DNA of 64,000 nucleotides from contig PSQN01000014.1 of assembly GCA_002989075.1 (NCBI GenBank), forward strand, positions 124,001 through 188,000, given 5' to 3'. The notes beneath the pieces are model-generated. The model was not told where the DNA came from, did no database searches, and saw only the letters and a program-made list of their open reading frames with translations. Within the stretch, counting starts at the first letter, position 1; every line of letters starts with the position of its first letter. This document shows positions 1 through 10,629 of the stretch, in pieces. This stretch comes from Arthonia radiata (lineage: Eukaryota > Ascomycota > Arthoniomycetes > Arthoniales > Arthoniaceae). The position numbers were made by a program, and so were the translations under genes.

Positions 1-427
1 TTGCATAGCTCAAGTCAACCCGCCTTCTTCTTACCTCCGCTTCCTGCTCGTCCAGTCTCTGCCCGCCTTCTTCCTTACTTTCTCGTGCCTCTCGCAACTG
101 CCTCACCGCCCTGCCCAATCTCCTCTCCGCTTTCCGTCGTTCAAAGAAGCGGATCTTGTGATACTTGGCAATCATCCGACTGCGCTCTTCCTTCTTTTCA
201 ATGCCTTCAATCTCTTTCCGTAGGCTTGTCTCCTCATCTTGAAGACTCACGAGCTGTGGTGCCGACATATGCTCGGATTTGTGGGCGAGTAAGCGCGTCA
301 CGGAGCGCAGGCGCGATTTCCGAGGGTTTATTGGGTTCGGCTTTGGTGCTGGTTTATGTGGGTTCGCGCGGGAGCGCGGATCAGACTTGTGGCGCTTCCC
401 CGCGCGATCGCGGTCTGATGTAGACAT
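1..427 (-). CDS. EFG1: rRNA-processing protein Efg1, 5' part (runs off window)
   Basis: Reading the minus strand from the ATG at 427 gives an uninterrupted frame to the window edge, about 142 residues. It starts MSTSDRDRAGKRHKSDP and has a basic, proline-rich N-terminus. A charged helical segment then carries the family hallmark KIRFFERRKAERRL, followed by a stretch ending VDLSYA near the edge. Efg1 is a nucleolar protein needed for early 18S rRNA and 40S processing in yeast, and the helical KxRFFERxKAxRxL block is the conserved core of that family. The acidic C-terminus lies outside the window. The gene is divergent from the SEA4 gene, sharing an intergenic region of about 300 bp. A GTAAGA near the left end could be a donor, but the frame stays coding through it, so I do not call an intron there. 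Confidence 0.85.
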   Translation of the reverse strand, partial: MSTSDRDRAGKRHKSDPRSRANPHKPAPKPNPINPRKSRLRSVTRLLAHKSEHMSAPQLVSLQDEETSLRKEIEGIEKKEERSRMIAKYHKIRFFERRKAERRLGRAVRQLREARESKEEGGQRLDEQEAEVRRRRVDLSYA

Positions 428-724
428 GGTGCCTGTCTAGAGACAAGCAGTTCGTGCGGAGCGCGTAAAACGCAGCCCAGTGGCTTCAAGTGACAGCGAT
501 GGCACATGCTGCATGGGAAGGTCCAGAAATTGACAAATTTTGGGTGTTCCCTTGCCGACCCTGTCCGCCAAGAGGAATCTTTTTGACTTCGTCGTTTCTG
601 AGTCGCAGATGTTTTTTATATCGACCTACGCCTGCCACGTTTCTGAAGCAAATAGCTCTAATGAGGACAGACAGATGAAGCTGTCTACGCATTGCTATCC
701 TTGATAAAACTATGGCCGCTAGCA
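428..724. promoter_or_regulatory. Divergent promoter region between EFG1 and SEA4 genes
   Basis: This 297-bp spacer lies head to head between the EFG1 start and the SEA4 start and must hold both promoters. I see no clear TATA box. A short open frame on the plus strand here has no coding character. Confidence 0.4.
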
Positions 725-3539
725 ATGGAAGCCGCCATTCGATGGTCGGCCCGCAACCACCAAGATGCAACCCGTCGCTTTCTTGTCGCCGATGTCGCGA
801 ACAACAGCATACAGTATGGTGACATAGCAGACGTGAGCGATGGCCTAATAGAACATCGCATTATCACCAGACGTGACCAACTGCCCAACTTCACTGCCTT
901 TGACTGGTCGCGTGACGATGATACTCTGGTAGCCATTGGCACCTCAGTTGGCGAAGGCCGTATCATCAGCATTGACCCGGACCGGTCTGAACCGGATGTA
1001 CTGACACTGCCTGTGAAACTGCAACGCAAGTGCAATTCCATCTCGTTCAGTCGCGACGGCCAACTGGCAATTGGTCTGGACAGGATCCGTGGCGACACGT
1101 CGTTGAATACGTACGACATTGCATCGCAGAGCGTTGAGCCAGTCCGTAGACTAAGTGGGTCTGAAGTAATAACAAACGTCAAATATTTCAGTGACCAGCC
1201 GCAGACGCTGGTTGTAGGATCTGGTGGGATTGGTAGGTACGGACAGAGCCTGAAGATCTGGGACGTCAGAGGTACGCGCACTTTTTGTATTGATGTCGTG
1301 GAATTCTGTATGCTAAACGGGCATAGAGCCTACATCGACACCAACTGCTACCATACCAACACGGCATGTACATCTTATATCGTTGGACCCACTGGATGAG
1401 AACTACTTTGCGTCCGCAGGACCAGCCGCCGAAAATGTAGTCAGCATCTGGGACAAGCGCCGGCTACCAGATACTGAGACAGCAGCCTCGCCTTCACCAA
1501 CAAGCGCGGCTCTGCTTGAGATGGGGTCAGTACTACCTCAGGCGACACAGCCGAGCATCTGGAGTCTTCGATATAGCGGCTATAAACGAGGCGCTTTTGC
1601 TGTCTTATCCGCCGATGGCCAGATCCGCTACTTTGAGACTGCTCAGATGGCTTCTGAGGGTGGAAATGAGAGTCAGCTCTTCGTCAAGCGGTCTCACAAT
1701 GTCTTCTCGCAGCAGGTCAAGGAGAGCGACCAGGTCATTGGCTTTGATCATTCAACTCCCCGGGGCGGTAAAAATTGTCAAAGCCTCATTACAATCCGGC
1801 ACAGCCGTCAGCTATGGGCTGTAAGCGTTCCAACCTCAGCACCTACAGCAATAATGTCTTCTGCTGGTACCGCGGCTTTTACCTCAAATGCATCAACCTT
1901 TGCATGCTCGACGCGAACATCTCGCAAGCAGCTCAAGTGGTCACGATCGACACTGAATATTGAAGCTAATCCTCGATCCCACATTACGGCAGACAATACT
2001 CATCTATCTAGCCGCGAGCGGCATTATCGATTCATCAACGAATCTCTTGACTCTAGCAGAGCTAGCCTTCCACAAGCGTTACGTCAAGTCGACCTGCACC
2101 GGCAGCGCTGCGTCTCAGGGTATCTATTTGATTGCGACAGGAACATGAAGATTGTGAGAGAAGATCCCTGGCTTGTAGAGCTTTGGGACATCATCAGGCG
2201 ACTGAAACGAATGGCAGCTAACCAAGGGATGGCGTATCAAGGTGCAGACTTAGCTTATCTTGGGGTCTACGATTTGTGGTTTGGCTCATTTGACGACCGT
2301 ATGCATAGGCTGCGTAGACCACCTGTTTCACAAAAGCAATACAAGGATATCGTAAGGTCAATAGTCGACCAAAAGGGATACCCTAAGTTCGAAGGCGTTG
2401 AGACTGAGTTTCCAGCGCGGAGGCAGCTGGCCTTGTCTATCTGCGGATGGAAGTTTGACGAGCGCCAACTTCGGGCAAAATGCAACGACATACTCAACCG
2501 CAAAGAATATTATAAGGCGATTGTTGTGGCTGTTGCTCACGGAAGAAAAGATATCGCGATCGAACTTCTGAAGAGCCTGACACGCTCGAAGGCTATTGAG
2601 AACAGCGGGCTGGCTGCCGTCGTTGCCTGCAACGCCATTTCCGACGAGCAGCGAAGTCTTTGCGACTGGATGGCTGAAGAGGCCGAAGATTCATACTTGA
2701 AGGCTCTCCTCGCATATTTTGTTTCCAGTTCGTGGACGTCTATCGTTGGGATGGTGGAGCTTCCTCTTCAATATCGCGTTGCTATTGCGCTGAAGTACCT
2801 CACTGATGACGCTTTGGATACTTTCCTATCTGACACCCTGAAGGACGTGGTAGATGCTGGAGACACCGAGGGCATCGTCTTGACTGGTCTTACGGAGTCT
2901 GCAGTCGATCTGTTTCAGAACTACGTTGCCAAGTTCAACGACTTGCAAACTGCAGTCCTGGCGCTCTCATTTGTGGCGCCGGGTTTCGTCAATGACGGTG
3001 AGCGGTGGGAGCTGTGGAAAAACGTTTACTTTGAGATGATGCAGGCCTGGTCGGCATTCATTCAGCGCTCACGCTTCTCAAGTCAGCACAGAGTAATGAT
3101 GCGAGGGTACAAGTCTGGCAGACAAACTTCCATGACAACTTCCGATGGACATGCAGAGGTGATGCTGAAATGTAACCACTGCGGCAAACCCGTCATCAGC
3201 CGCAAGCACAAGGAGCTCGCTACTGAAAGCCTGGCTGGGATAGATCGAGGGAAGCGCGGGGCTGCCTTCGATGGTGAGCGGTGCCAAAGATGTCATGCGC
3301 GCTTTGCTCGCTGTGCCATTTGCATGCATTGGCTGGGTGGGAGGAAGCTAGCTGTAGCTGTGTCAATTCCCGGAGGTATTGACGACAGTTTCGTGGCAAA
3401 GCTGGTTGGGATTTGTGGCCTGTGCAAGCACAGCTTCCATGTTCATCATGCGAGGGAGTGGTTTGCAACGAGGAGCAGATGCCCAGTCCCGGAGTGTGAC
3501 TGCAGGTGCAATGTGAGCGCCGGATCGATGAAAATCTAG
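725..3539 (+). CDS. SEA4: SEA complex (GATOR2) subunit, MIOS/Sea4-like WD40 protein
   Basis: Two exons, 725-1271 and 1327-3539, with a 55-bp intron (GTACGC...ATAG), give 919 residues. The splice restores the family sequence DPLDENYFASAGP just after the junction, matching the MIOS signature that follows a WD repeat. The N-terminal third is WD40-like (for example FTAFDWSRDDDTLVAIG, SLKIWDVR, VVSIWDKRR). The middle is alpha-solenoid. The last ~120 residues are a MIOS-type zinc-binding region: CNHCGKPV, CQRCHARFARCAICM, CGLCKHSFHVHHAREWF, CPVPECDCRC. Sea4/Mios belongs to the GATOR2/SEACAT subcomplex, which counteracts the Iml1-Npr2-Npr3 TORC1 inhibitor at the vacuole in response to amino acids. 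The start ATG at 725 is the first in frame; upstream in-frame codons lack ATG. Confidence 0.88.
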
Positions 3540-4057
3540 AGGAGGAGCACCCTTCAAATCAAGGTCTCAAACGATTGTGTCGAGCATTTACATAGGTATC
3601 TTCTGCTCTTTCAGTTTTCGTGAGACAGCCGAAGAGCTGGCGCAGCAGGCACCCATCCAAGGTTTCGAGTTCCTTGTCCCACGTAAAGACCCTCTGCGGA
3701 TAGTCACTTCTATTGATGGGCTGACAATCCACCCTGATATTCAACGCGATCATGATTATGAGACAGTCCGTAGTCATATGGTCTAATATTTCCGCAAATG
3801 GTGATGTATGAGTGAAGTCGCGCCTGACTCATACTGGAGTTGCAGCTACCTGTAGCTGTGAAGCATTCACCTAAGGTACGCGTTCTTTTTAAATGCTGAA
3901 AAATCTGTAGATTGTCTACAGTGACACTGCAGATTTCATATCACATTCTACAAGCCACGATTGCGTAGTACCTTTTTGCTAGCACAACGGCGTGGCATCC
4001 AGCCTGCGTCAGACGGCCGTCCTCTGGGCACGCTCGAATTGCCGAACAGGAACTGCG
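3540..4057. other. Intergenic, SEA4 3' side and TPT1 promoter
   Basis: This spacer lies between two genes on the same strand. It holds a short open frame (3577-3786) without an ATG, which I do not consider a gene. No repeat or RNA gene is visible. Confidence 0.4.
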
Positions 4058-5158
4058 ATGGGAAGAACAAATCGAAAGACTCCTCAAGGGTCGAGACTAC
4101 CAGACGGCGGGAGGACATCTGGCAATTCAAACAAACGGCCGAGTGGACCTGTACCTCGGGAGGTTCAGGTTTCAAAGAAGCTATCGTTTCTGCTAAGACA
4201 TGGTGCTGAGAAGCAAGGTCTTAAGCTTGGTGTAGGAGGCTACGTCAATGTAGCAGACTTGCTCAAAAATCAAATGGTCAAGTCTGCGCATATCACGTTT
4301 GACGAAGTCAAGCAAGTCGTGGCGAATAACGAAAAGAAGCGCTTTGGATTAGCTCATATTGCAGAGAACATCGCAGCAGACCAATTCGCCGTCGAGAATG
4401 ATGGCGAAGACGTGGCTGCAAGCAAAGCGGCTGCAGCTAATCAGTCAGCTACAGCCACTGACGACGCCATTGCCAATGAAGACATCATTCCAGCACACTA
4501 CGTCATCCGAGCGAATCAAGGTCACTCCATCAAGTTGGAAGATACTTCAGATCTCCTCACGCCTATCACATTCGAAGCTGACAACTTACCTGGTACAGTT
4601 GTTCACGGCACTCGCCATGAAGTCTGGCCAGCAGTTCTGGACACTGGCGGTCTGAAGCCGATGCGCCGCAACCACGTTCACTTTGCTACGGGTTTGCCTG
4701 AACAGCTTCGATCCCAGAGGAGCGCGGAACAAAGCAGCTCACACACGCCTTCTGGTACTGAGCGAGGCGTCGCTGCCCTTTCTGTGGACGAACCTACCAC
4801 ACCCACAGTAGTGAGCGGAATGCGGGTGTCAAGTACGGTCCTAATATACTTGGACCTACGGAAGGCGTTGCAAAAGGGATTGCAGTTCTTCTTGAGCGAG
4901 AACGGCGTCGTCCTAACAGAAGGCGACGATAATGGTGTGGTATCACTCGATCTCTTCGAGCGTGTTGAAGAGAAGGGCGGTCAGATACTTGTGCAGAATG
5001 GCAAGATCATGTCCGATCTGAAAGGGTACGCTCAAGCTCAGGGAAAGAAGAAGAAGGCATCCAAGCCCAAGCTGAACACTGGAGATCGAGGCGGAGATGA
5101 TGGTGATGGTGATGATGATGATGATGATGATGATGGAGACGACCCTAAAGACGGTTGA
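4058..5158 (+). CDS. TPT1: tRNA 2'-phosphotransferase Tpt1
   Basis: A single exon of 366 residues. Tpt1 removes the 2'-phosphate left at the tRNA splice junction by transfer to NAD+, forming ADP-ribose 1'',2''-cyclic phosphate. Family blocks appear in order: KLSFLLRHGAEKQGL (about residue 41), GGYVNVADLL, KKRFGL, IRANQGHS (about 150), VVHGTRHEVWPAVLDTGGLKPMRRNHVHFATGLP-type block (about 181-214), and RVSSTVLIYLDL...FFLSENGVVLTEG (about 256-295). The Arg/His active-site residues of these blocks are all present. The ATG at 4058 was chosen because the in-frame extension upstream has no ATG. Two features are odd. An Ala/Asn/Ser-rich insert of about 40 residues separates the N-lobe from RANQGHS. 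The Asp-rich C-terminal tail is encoded by a GAT repeat; both are probably disordered. Confidence 0.93.
   Translation: MGRTNRKTPQGSRLPDGGRTSGNSNKRPSGPVPREVQVSKKLSFLLRHGAEKQGLKLGVGGYVNVADLLKNQMVKSAHITFDEVKQVVANNEKKRFGLAHIAENIAADQFAVENDGEDVAASKAAAANQSATATDDAIANEDIIPAHYVIRANQGHSIKLEDTSDLLTPITFEADNLPGTVVHGTRHEVWPAVLDTGGLKPMRRNHVHFATGLPEQLRSQRSAEQSSSHTPSGTERGVAALSVDEPTTPTVVSGMRVSSTVLIYLDLRKALQKGLQFFLSENGVVLTEGDDNGVVSLDLFERVEEKGGQILVQNGKIMSDLKGYAQAQGKKKKASKPKLNTGDRGGDDGDGDDDDDDDDGDDPKDG
5095..5136 (+). repeat. GAT trinucleotide microsatellite inside TPT1
   Basis: The codons run GAT GAT GGT GAT GGT followed by eight GAT, giving an acidic Asp/Gly tail. It lies after the catalytic domain, so length changes in threes should be tolerated. 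Confidence 0.9.
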
Positions 5159-6834
5159 TTGCTCTTCAAAACGCATGGCATGCACCCACCGAAGGTGCGC
5201 ATATGTGCTGTACAGTAATCATATTGGCTCGCCATATCATTCTTAGATCGATGGGATGTGGCGCCAGCGGACCGAGACACGTGAACGCTCTCCGCGTGGT
5301 CTGTCCAGGATTGTGCGACAAAGCACCCGCAACGCTTTCCCGCATATCAAGCTCGTGAGCTTTACGACCTTCCCGTCGATTTCGGCAGGGCGGAGTGACA
5401 CCTGTGCAAACCGATGCGAACCAGTTATCGTGAGGCACCGCTTTCTCTGGCACAGCCGCCGCCTGGCCCGACGTCTACAGCAAAGCGTACTGATGAAGCG
5501 ACCCCACCAGAGGTATTCACAGACGTTGAACGAGGCGGACTCGTGTGCAGTCGCATGCGACAAACTTCTCGATGCATACGGCGTAAGAGACGTGGGACTT
5601 AGAATGGCACAGTAATGATACCCGAACAGGTATATACCTGACGCTCTAACCGAAAAGGGACTGCTACGGGACCGCGAGTGAAGCTTGCGCCCGGCAAGCC
5701 GAGGGCGATCCTCTGATTCTTTCGCTTTGCCCCTGGCATGAGTCGCAACCATGCCTTGCTCTTGCTCCTGTTTCATCTTCACTTAGCTGAACAGCTGTTC
5801 ATCTTTGCAGCTTCGACGACCTTTAGTTGGTGACAGTAGGTAGGCACCCCCGCACAAAGGGAAAGACCTTCCTCGGCACGATGTGAACGTCAATAAGAGG
5901 CTTGGCTGTCAGCTGAAAGCAATTTCGACAAAGAAATTTGGTCACCGTGGGATCCTCAAAGGCAGCAAGACACGATCCCACGTAGAGTGAAGTCACGTTG
6001 TACCAGCGCGGGCTGTAATTTCCGCCGCAACGAGTCTTGCGAAACAGCCAGCCAACAGACGCGCTCCGCCTGCGCTTGTCTAAATCGGCTCTCTGCAATT
6101 TGATCCAGATTCGAATACTTCTCTCGCCGCTTGTATGCATGCTGTATGCACATAAGAGCCTATCAATTTCCTACACACTGCATGAGCAGACAAAGCCCCA
6201 GCAAACAGCCAACTCTCAAGACTTGGTCGCAATCAATCAGGGATCCACGCGCGTGGTCGCAAGATTGCGTGAATCCATTCAACTCCCTAGCGCGCGAGCG
6301 GACTGCGACCTTCTACCAATTGCAGCGTCGACTAGAGAGGGCTGATTACAAGAGCTACCGAATCAGCGATAACGCATCCAAAGTAAGTACATAAGGCGCC
6401 GAGCCGCCTAGCCCTCCGCAAGCATCGTTGCCAATGAACGGCCGGCCGTTAGCGGCTAGTCAGACGCTTCCTTTGGTCGAATGGCATGGCCTGTTCTCCC
6501 CGATGCCCCTTGTTAGACGCGGCACTGTGCTTGCGTCTCCGTATGAAAATGTGCCTGCCACCGCCGCCCGCACTCGTGCTTTTCCCCCTTCCCTTCTTGC
6601 ACAGCAGCCGCGTGTCTCTATCCATTCATTCACCCACTCTGTGGTTCACTCACTCACGCTGAGCAACAGGTTGCTCGTTCCACTCCTTTGCAGACCAGCA
6701 ATCACAACCCCCACACTCATTTGAACCACAGCAAGAAAGAAAGCGATCCCTCACCCGCCATCCAATTAACACATCAACCCCTGAGACACTTGACAACCTT
6801 CTGAAAAACACGAAACGCATATCAAACAGCAACA
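5159..6834. other. Intergenic region of about 1.7 kb before the BYS1-like gene
   Basis: Open frames exist on both strands (for example 5243-5782 minus and 5823-6140 minus), but they overlap one another, are basic and repetitive in composition, and have no recognisable domain. I call no gene. The right end carries the BYS1-like promoter: a pyrimidine-rich stretch near 6590-6720 and a CCAAT box at 6762-6766. Confidence 0.4.
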
Positions 6835-7851
6835 ATGCAGTACGCTTACACTTTCGCCGTCCTCGGCGCCACTCTGGCGACTCTCGTCGCCGGTATCCCT
6901 CACCACCAGCATGCGCACCACCACGCCCTCAAGGCGCGCGACGCCGAGCCGGCTGCCCAGCCCGTTCCGGAGAATACTGGCGACATTGAGGCTCGTCAGA
7001 TGGCACCCCAAGTTGGCAAGAACGGTGCTCTTGTGTACACGACCGTCAACGCTCCCGTTCAAACTCAATACGTTACCGTCACTGGTGGCCAACCAAGCGT
7101 CACTGCGCAAGCTGTGCCCGTTCAGAACACTCCTGTGAATTATGCTGCTGTGTCCGGCCAAAAAGCTCAGCAACAGCAGCAGCAAGGTCAACAGGGTCAA
7201 CAACAACAACAGGGTCAGAATGGACAGAAGGCGCAGATCAACCCACCTGCACAACCCGTCCAACCCGTCCAACCTGTTCAGCCCGTCCAGCCTGTCCAAG
7301 GCGCATCTAGCCAGCCAGCAGCTCCCGCAACATCATCTGCATCTTCCTCCAACGGTGGCAACAGCGGCGACAAGGGCTCATCAAGCTCAGTCAACGTCCC
7401 CAAGGGCGGCTCACCCTCCGTGTACATTCACAACAATTGCGACAAGTCCATCTTCATTGGCAGCGGCAACGACCCGATGAAGGAGTTGAAGCCCAACAGC
7501 GATCCTTTCACAGCGCCTATGGCTGGCTCTGCACAAGTCTACAAGGTGGGATGGGATGACCAGTGCGCCTGGACTGGCAACACCGCTTTGGTTGAATTCA
7601 GTCAGACGGGCAGCAACAGCATGTTCTACGACCTGTCCCTGCAAAAAGGCAACCCCTTCAAGGACTTTGGTCAGAAGCTTACCCTTCCCAACTCATCAGA
7701 CTGCAAGCCCGTTCACTGCAAGCCCGGTCAGTTCCCATGCCCGAACGCCTACAACTACGAATCAGACAACAACCAGAAGGGCGAGCCCAGCTTCTCGTGC
7801 GGCATGTCCAGCATTCTGTACACCGCGTGCGCTGGTCACGACGACAACTAG
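6835..7851 (+). CDS. Secreted antigenic thaumatin-like (BYS1-type) protein with Gln/Pro linker
   Basis: A single exon of 338 residues. A clear signal peptide (MQYAYTFAVLGATLATLVAG) is followed by a His-rich stretch. Residues ~105-165 form a low-complexity linker of Gln runs and tandem QPV units, then a Ser/Gly-rich segment. The C-terminal ~140 residues, from about SVYIHNNCDKSIFIG, form a BYS1/antigenic thaumatin-like domain with YKVGWDDQCAW, FYDLSLQKGNPF, KPGQFPCPNAYNY and a final SCGMSSILYTAC. The family is named for the Blastomyces yeast-phase protein and is secreted or wall-associated; its biochemical role is not settled. The linker suggests that the domain is held away from an anchor or matrix. 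It is the first of three consecutive secreted-protein genes. Confidence 0.85.
   Translation: MQYAYTFAVLGATLATLVAGIPHHQHAHHHALKARDAEPAAQPVPENTGDIEARQMAPQVGKNGALVYTTVNAPVQTQYVTVTGGQPSVTAQAVPVQNTPVNYAAVSGQKAQQQQQQGQQGQQQQQGQNGQKAQINPPAQPVQPVQPVQPVQPVQGASSQPAAPATSSASSSNGGNSGDKGSSSSVNVPKGGSPSVYIHNNCDKSIFIGSGNDPMKELKPNSDPFTAPMAGSAQVYKVGWDDQCAWTGNTALVEFSQTGSNSMFYDLSLQKGNPFKDFGQKLTLPNSSDCKPVHCKPGQFPCPNAYNYESDNNQKGEPSFSCGMSSILYTACAGHDDN
7165..7300 (+). repeat. CAG/CAA tract and 9-bp tandem repeats in the BYS1-like linker
   Basis: Mixed CAG/CAA codons make Gln runs, followed by about five copies of a 9-bp unit encoding Gln-Pro-Val (around 7251-7300). The codon mixing suggests that the tract is not expanding freely now. 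Confidence 0.75.
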
Positions 7852-9016
7852 ACGAGCCGGTGGACTTGGGGTGGCTGGTGTGGTTCTTGTGAATAATATT
7901 GACGGCTTGAGGCTACTGTGCAGCGACGGTGTTGGTGTCGCCAGAGGGCTAGATAGGCGTTTCGTTTCTTCTTATATCCCACATTTACTCCTACGCGTTG
8001 TACGATGAACGTTTGATAGACGAATCCACTTGGATATGTGCTATTCGACGCGCGTTGGTAGTTGAAATGATGTTCCCTGATTGTGCTTGACCTGCCGTGT
8101 TGCAGCGAACATTGCTGTTAACAGACAGCTTCATACAATATGATCGACCGTTTATTGTTTTGCTCAACGCGTGCAAATCGCATTCCTTGGACTTACTCCT
8201 GCCCACACCTCTCTTGACTGCGCTCACTTCTTGGCTTCACCCCTCAACTTCTGTGTCTACGCCCAAGTGATTCTTGGATCCTCTTGAGATATAATCTTTC
8301 TGCATCCTGGCGTGTCACTTGTCACAATGATTTGACGTCTCGTGGAGCGTCGCGAACTGCAGCGTCCCAATGCCCATTTTCCCTGTTCTTCAAGTCTACC
8401 ATCTTCACCTGCTCTGCTACTAATTCCACACTCCGGCATGCAAGATACAAGTCTCGCAACACTGGCATCGCATCCTCCATGCTCCCCTGTTTCCTCTTGT
8501 CCCTCTACCCGAGGCGCGCGCCAGAACAGATGAGCCATGCAAAAGCCTCCAGAATGGAGAAGACCTACACTCGCACACGTGGGAAGCACATCTATCCGCA
8601 AGATTGAAGATTGAAACCTGGACATTTCCCCGACATCCTACACAGCACATGCTGTTCCCTGCACCTCTCCTCAAAGATGAGATTGAATAAAGAAGGTGAC
8701 ATAGACGGCCCTCAATTGGGCGCAACAGCACGATGCCTGCACTCAAGATTGATGCACCGACCCAGACACACCATGCTCGGTGGCCATCTGGCAAGCAAGA
8801 CGGTTTCCAAGGCCCTCGCAAGAGGCCAGTAGTCGAAAACACCCAGGCAAAGCCGGCAGTCGTATGCAGGTTCAATAGGCGCTTCGCACTGCGCACACTG
8901 CAAAACTCGTTGTCAAGGGGTAGTCAAAATAAACACTCTCAAGGGCTTGTGGATAGCTACGGCTGCAAGAGCATGACAAGAGACACAGAGGCGCCGATAA
9001 AAGGGTAGATTCAACG
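7852..9016. other. Convergent intergenic region, BYS1-like to GH131
   Basis: The two flanking genes end toward each other here. Overlapping open frames on both strands (8257-8625, 8284-8607, 8420-8896) look like chance frames. I see no repeat or RNA gene. Confidence 0.4.
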
Positions 9017-9984
9017 CTACTTCGTGATTGACGTCGTAATAGGCGCAGATTCAACATACACCCCGCTGAAATACCAATCCTCTGGCCCGTTCTCAGCTGG
9101 ATTCGCCGCGCCGTTGAGCGGCAGACGCAGCACGCCGAGGTGCCAGTCCGCGCCGTTCTGCGTTCACCGTCAGCCATGACTGCCGACATCTCGCAGACAG
9201 GACACAAGCAAGAACTCGAAAGACTCACCGATGATGTGCTCGCCTTCTTCGGCGCAATCACCTGCGCCAGCGGCGCCGCGCCCGTCGAATGCCAGAAGCC
9301 CACCGTGCCCGCATCAAAGTCGATATCATACGCCACATTATGCCACACATCCGCCGCCCACGTGGTGTTCCACTGGCTCTGCCCGCCAATATCCCAGCGC
9401 AGCTGACTATCGCTCGTACCCTGCTCCCCGCTGATCAATCCGTACTTCATCTCCGTGAAGTGGCTCTCGAAGAAGTTGACCTGGTGCTCGGACAGCGTGC
9501 TCGGCGCGTTGGTGTTGGTGCGCTTCATGCTGAAGTGGTAGTACACGTGGCCTTTGTTGATGGCCGCTGTGGTCTGCGGGATGAGCTCTGTGCGCCGCAT
9601 GGTTTGGCCGTTCCAGTAGGCCGTGGAGTCGATGGTGAGCTTGGCGCCTTGGTGCGAGGAGGTGTCGGCGGGGTTGGCGTAGGTGGGGGATAGGTTCACG
9701 TAGGATTGGAGGGGGGAGGGGCCGTGGATGTAGTATTGATAGGGCCCGACTTGGTTGGACCAGGACCCTGAGTGGATGTTAGTGGAAGGAGGGAGGCGCG
9801 AAAGTGGGAAAGGGTAAAGTACAGTTGTTGAGGTCGCTAGAGGAGGCGAGGTCGTTGAAGCGGCCGTCCCAGAGGATGGTGCCTGTTCCTGTCAGTTTCG
9901 GGTGTAGATTGGGGGGGAGTTGACAGACGGACCGGCGAGAGCAGAGCTCACGAGCGCTTGGGCGATGGCTGCTGTGCGGAACAT
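9017..9984 (-). CDS. Glycoside hydrolase family 131 beta-glucanase, secreted
   Basis: Four exons by reading splice sites: 9984-9933, 9888-9823, 9767-9229 and 9157-9017, with introns of 44, 55 and 71 bp, give 265 residues. A signal peptide (MFRTAAIAQALVSSALAG) is followed directly by the GH131 start TILWDGRFND. Further family blocks are GPYQYYIHG, AYWNGQTMRRTELIPQT, GHVYYHFSMKR, FFESHFTEMKYG, ADVWHNVAYDIDFD, GFWHSTG and NGADWHLGVLRLP. GH131 enzymes act on beta-1,3/1,4/1,6-glucans in plant or fungal walls. The protein has no carbohydrate-binding module. The first donor is GTCCGT; the better-looking GTGAGC 19 bp upstream cannot keep the frame. All phases agree, so the model is firm. Confidence 0.93.
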
Positions 9985-10629
9985 GGTGGACGGTGTGAAT
10001 TGAACGAGTGACAATAATGACAACAGCACGAAATGGCTCTTGGCTTCGAAGCGAGCACGACCATTATGTACAGAAGTCAAACAGGTCACTTGATTTGGCG
10101 TTTCATTCCCTTGTGCCGAGCCATCGTTGTAGGTAGTACTATACAGAGCGCCTGCCCTACGCAGAGCTGGCGCATCCTTGTTGACCGGGGTCCGAGCGTT
10201 TCATGCCAAGTCGTGGAAATGAGAAGGTGGTGAGGCGGCTGCACTAGAGAGCGAGGTCGAGACTCTTTACTTCAGGACATTTGTTCAGAATGTAAGGCAA
10301 GTATACGGGCTTTGTTACACTGTCACAGGGAATGATGAGGACACTATAGATCAGCTTGAGAAGCCTGATGTGCTGGGCTATTGGGCGCTATGCTTGTGTG
10401 CGAGTCTGCGGACTTATTTGCAAAGGTTCCCTTCGAGTCTTGTTGATTTTGAGAAAGGCCGTTCGATCTGCAGTACCTGCTGTGAGTGGGTACATCATCC
10501 TCCGAGCAGAAAGCCGTGAGCTTCAAACATTGACATGGCCCTAAATGGCTGTCCGCCAGCACGTACGCGACGTCTTCCGGAGGCAGTCTTTGTTCTCCGC
10601 CCTCTCCGTCGTCGCTCTCAGCACCAGTC
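9985..10629. other. Intergenic, GH131 promoter side
   Basis: This spacer lies upstream of GH131 and downstream of the next minus-strand gene. Only short open frames on both strands are present, none with coding character. Confidence 0.4.

Noticed and set aside
1-423. 140-codon plus-strand frame at the left edge
   Set aside because: It is the antisense shadow of the EFG1 coding sequence, which has a clear family motif on the minus strand.
5243-5782. 179-codon minus-strand frame
   Set aside because: No ATG-supported coding look, Arg/Ser-rich, overlapped by frames on the other strand and without any domain.
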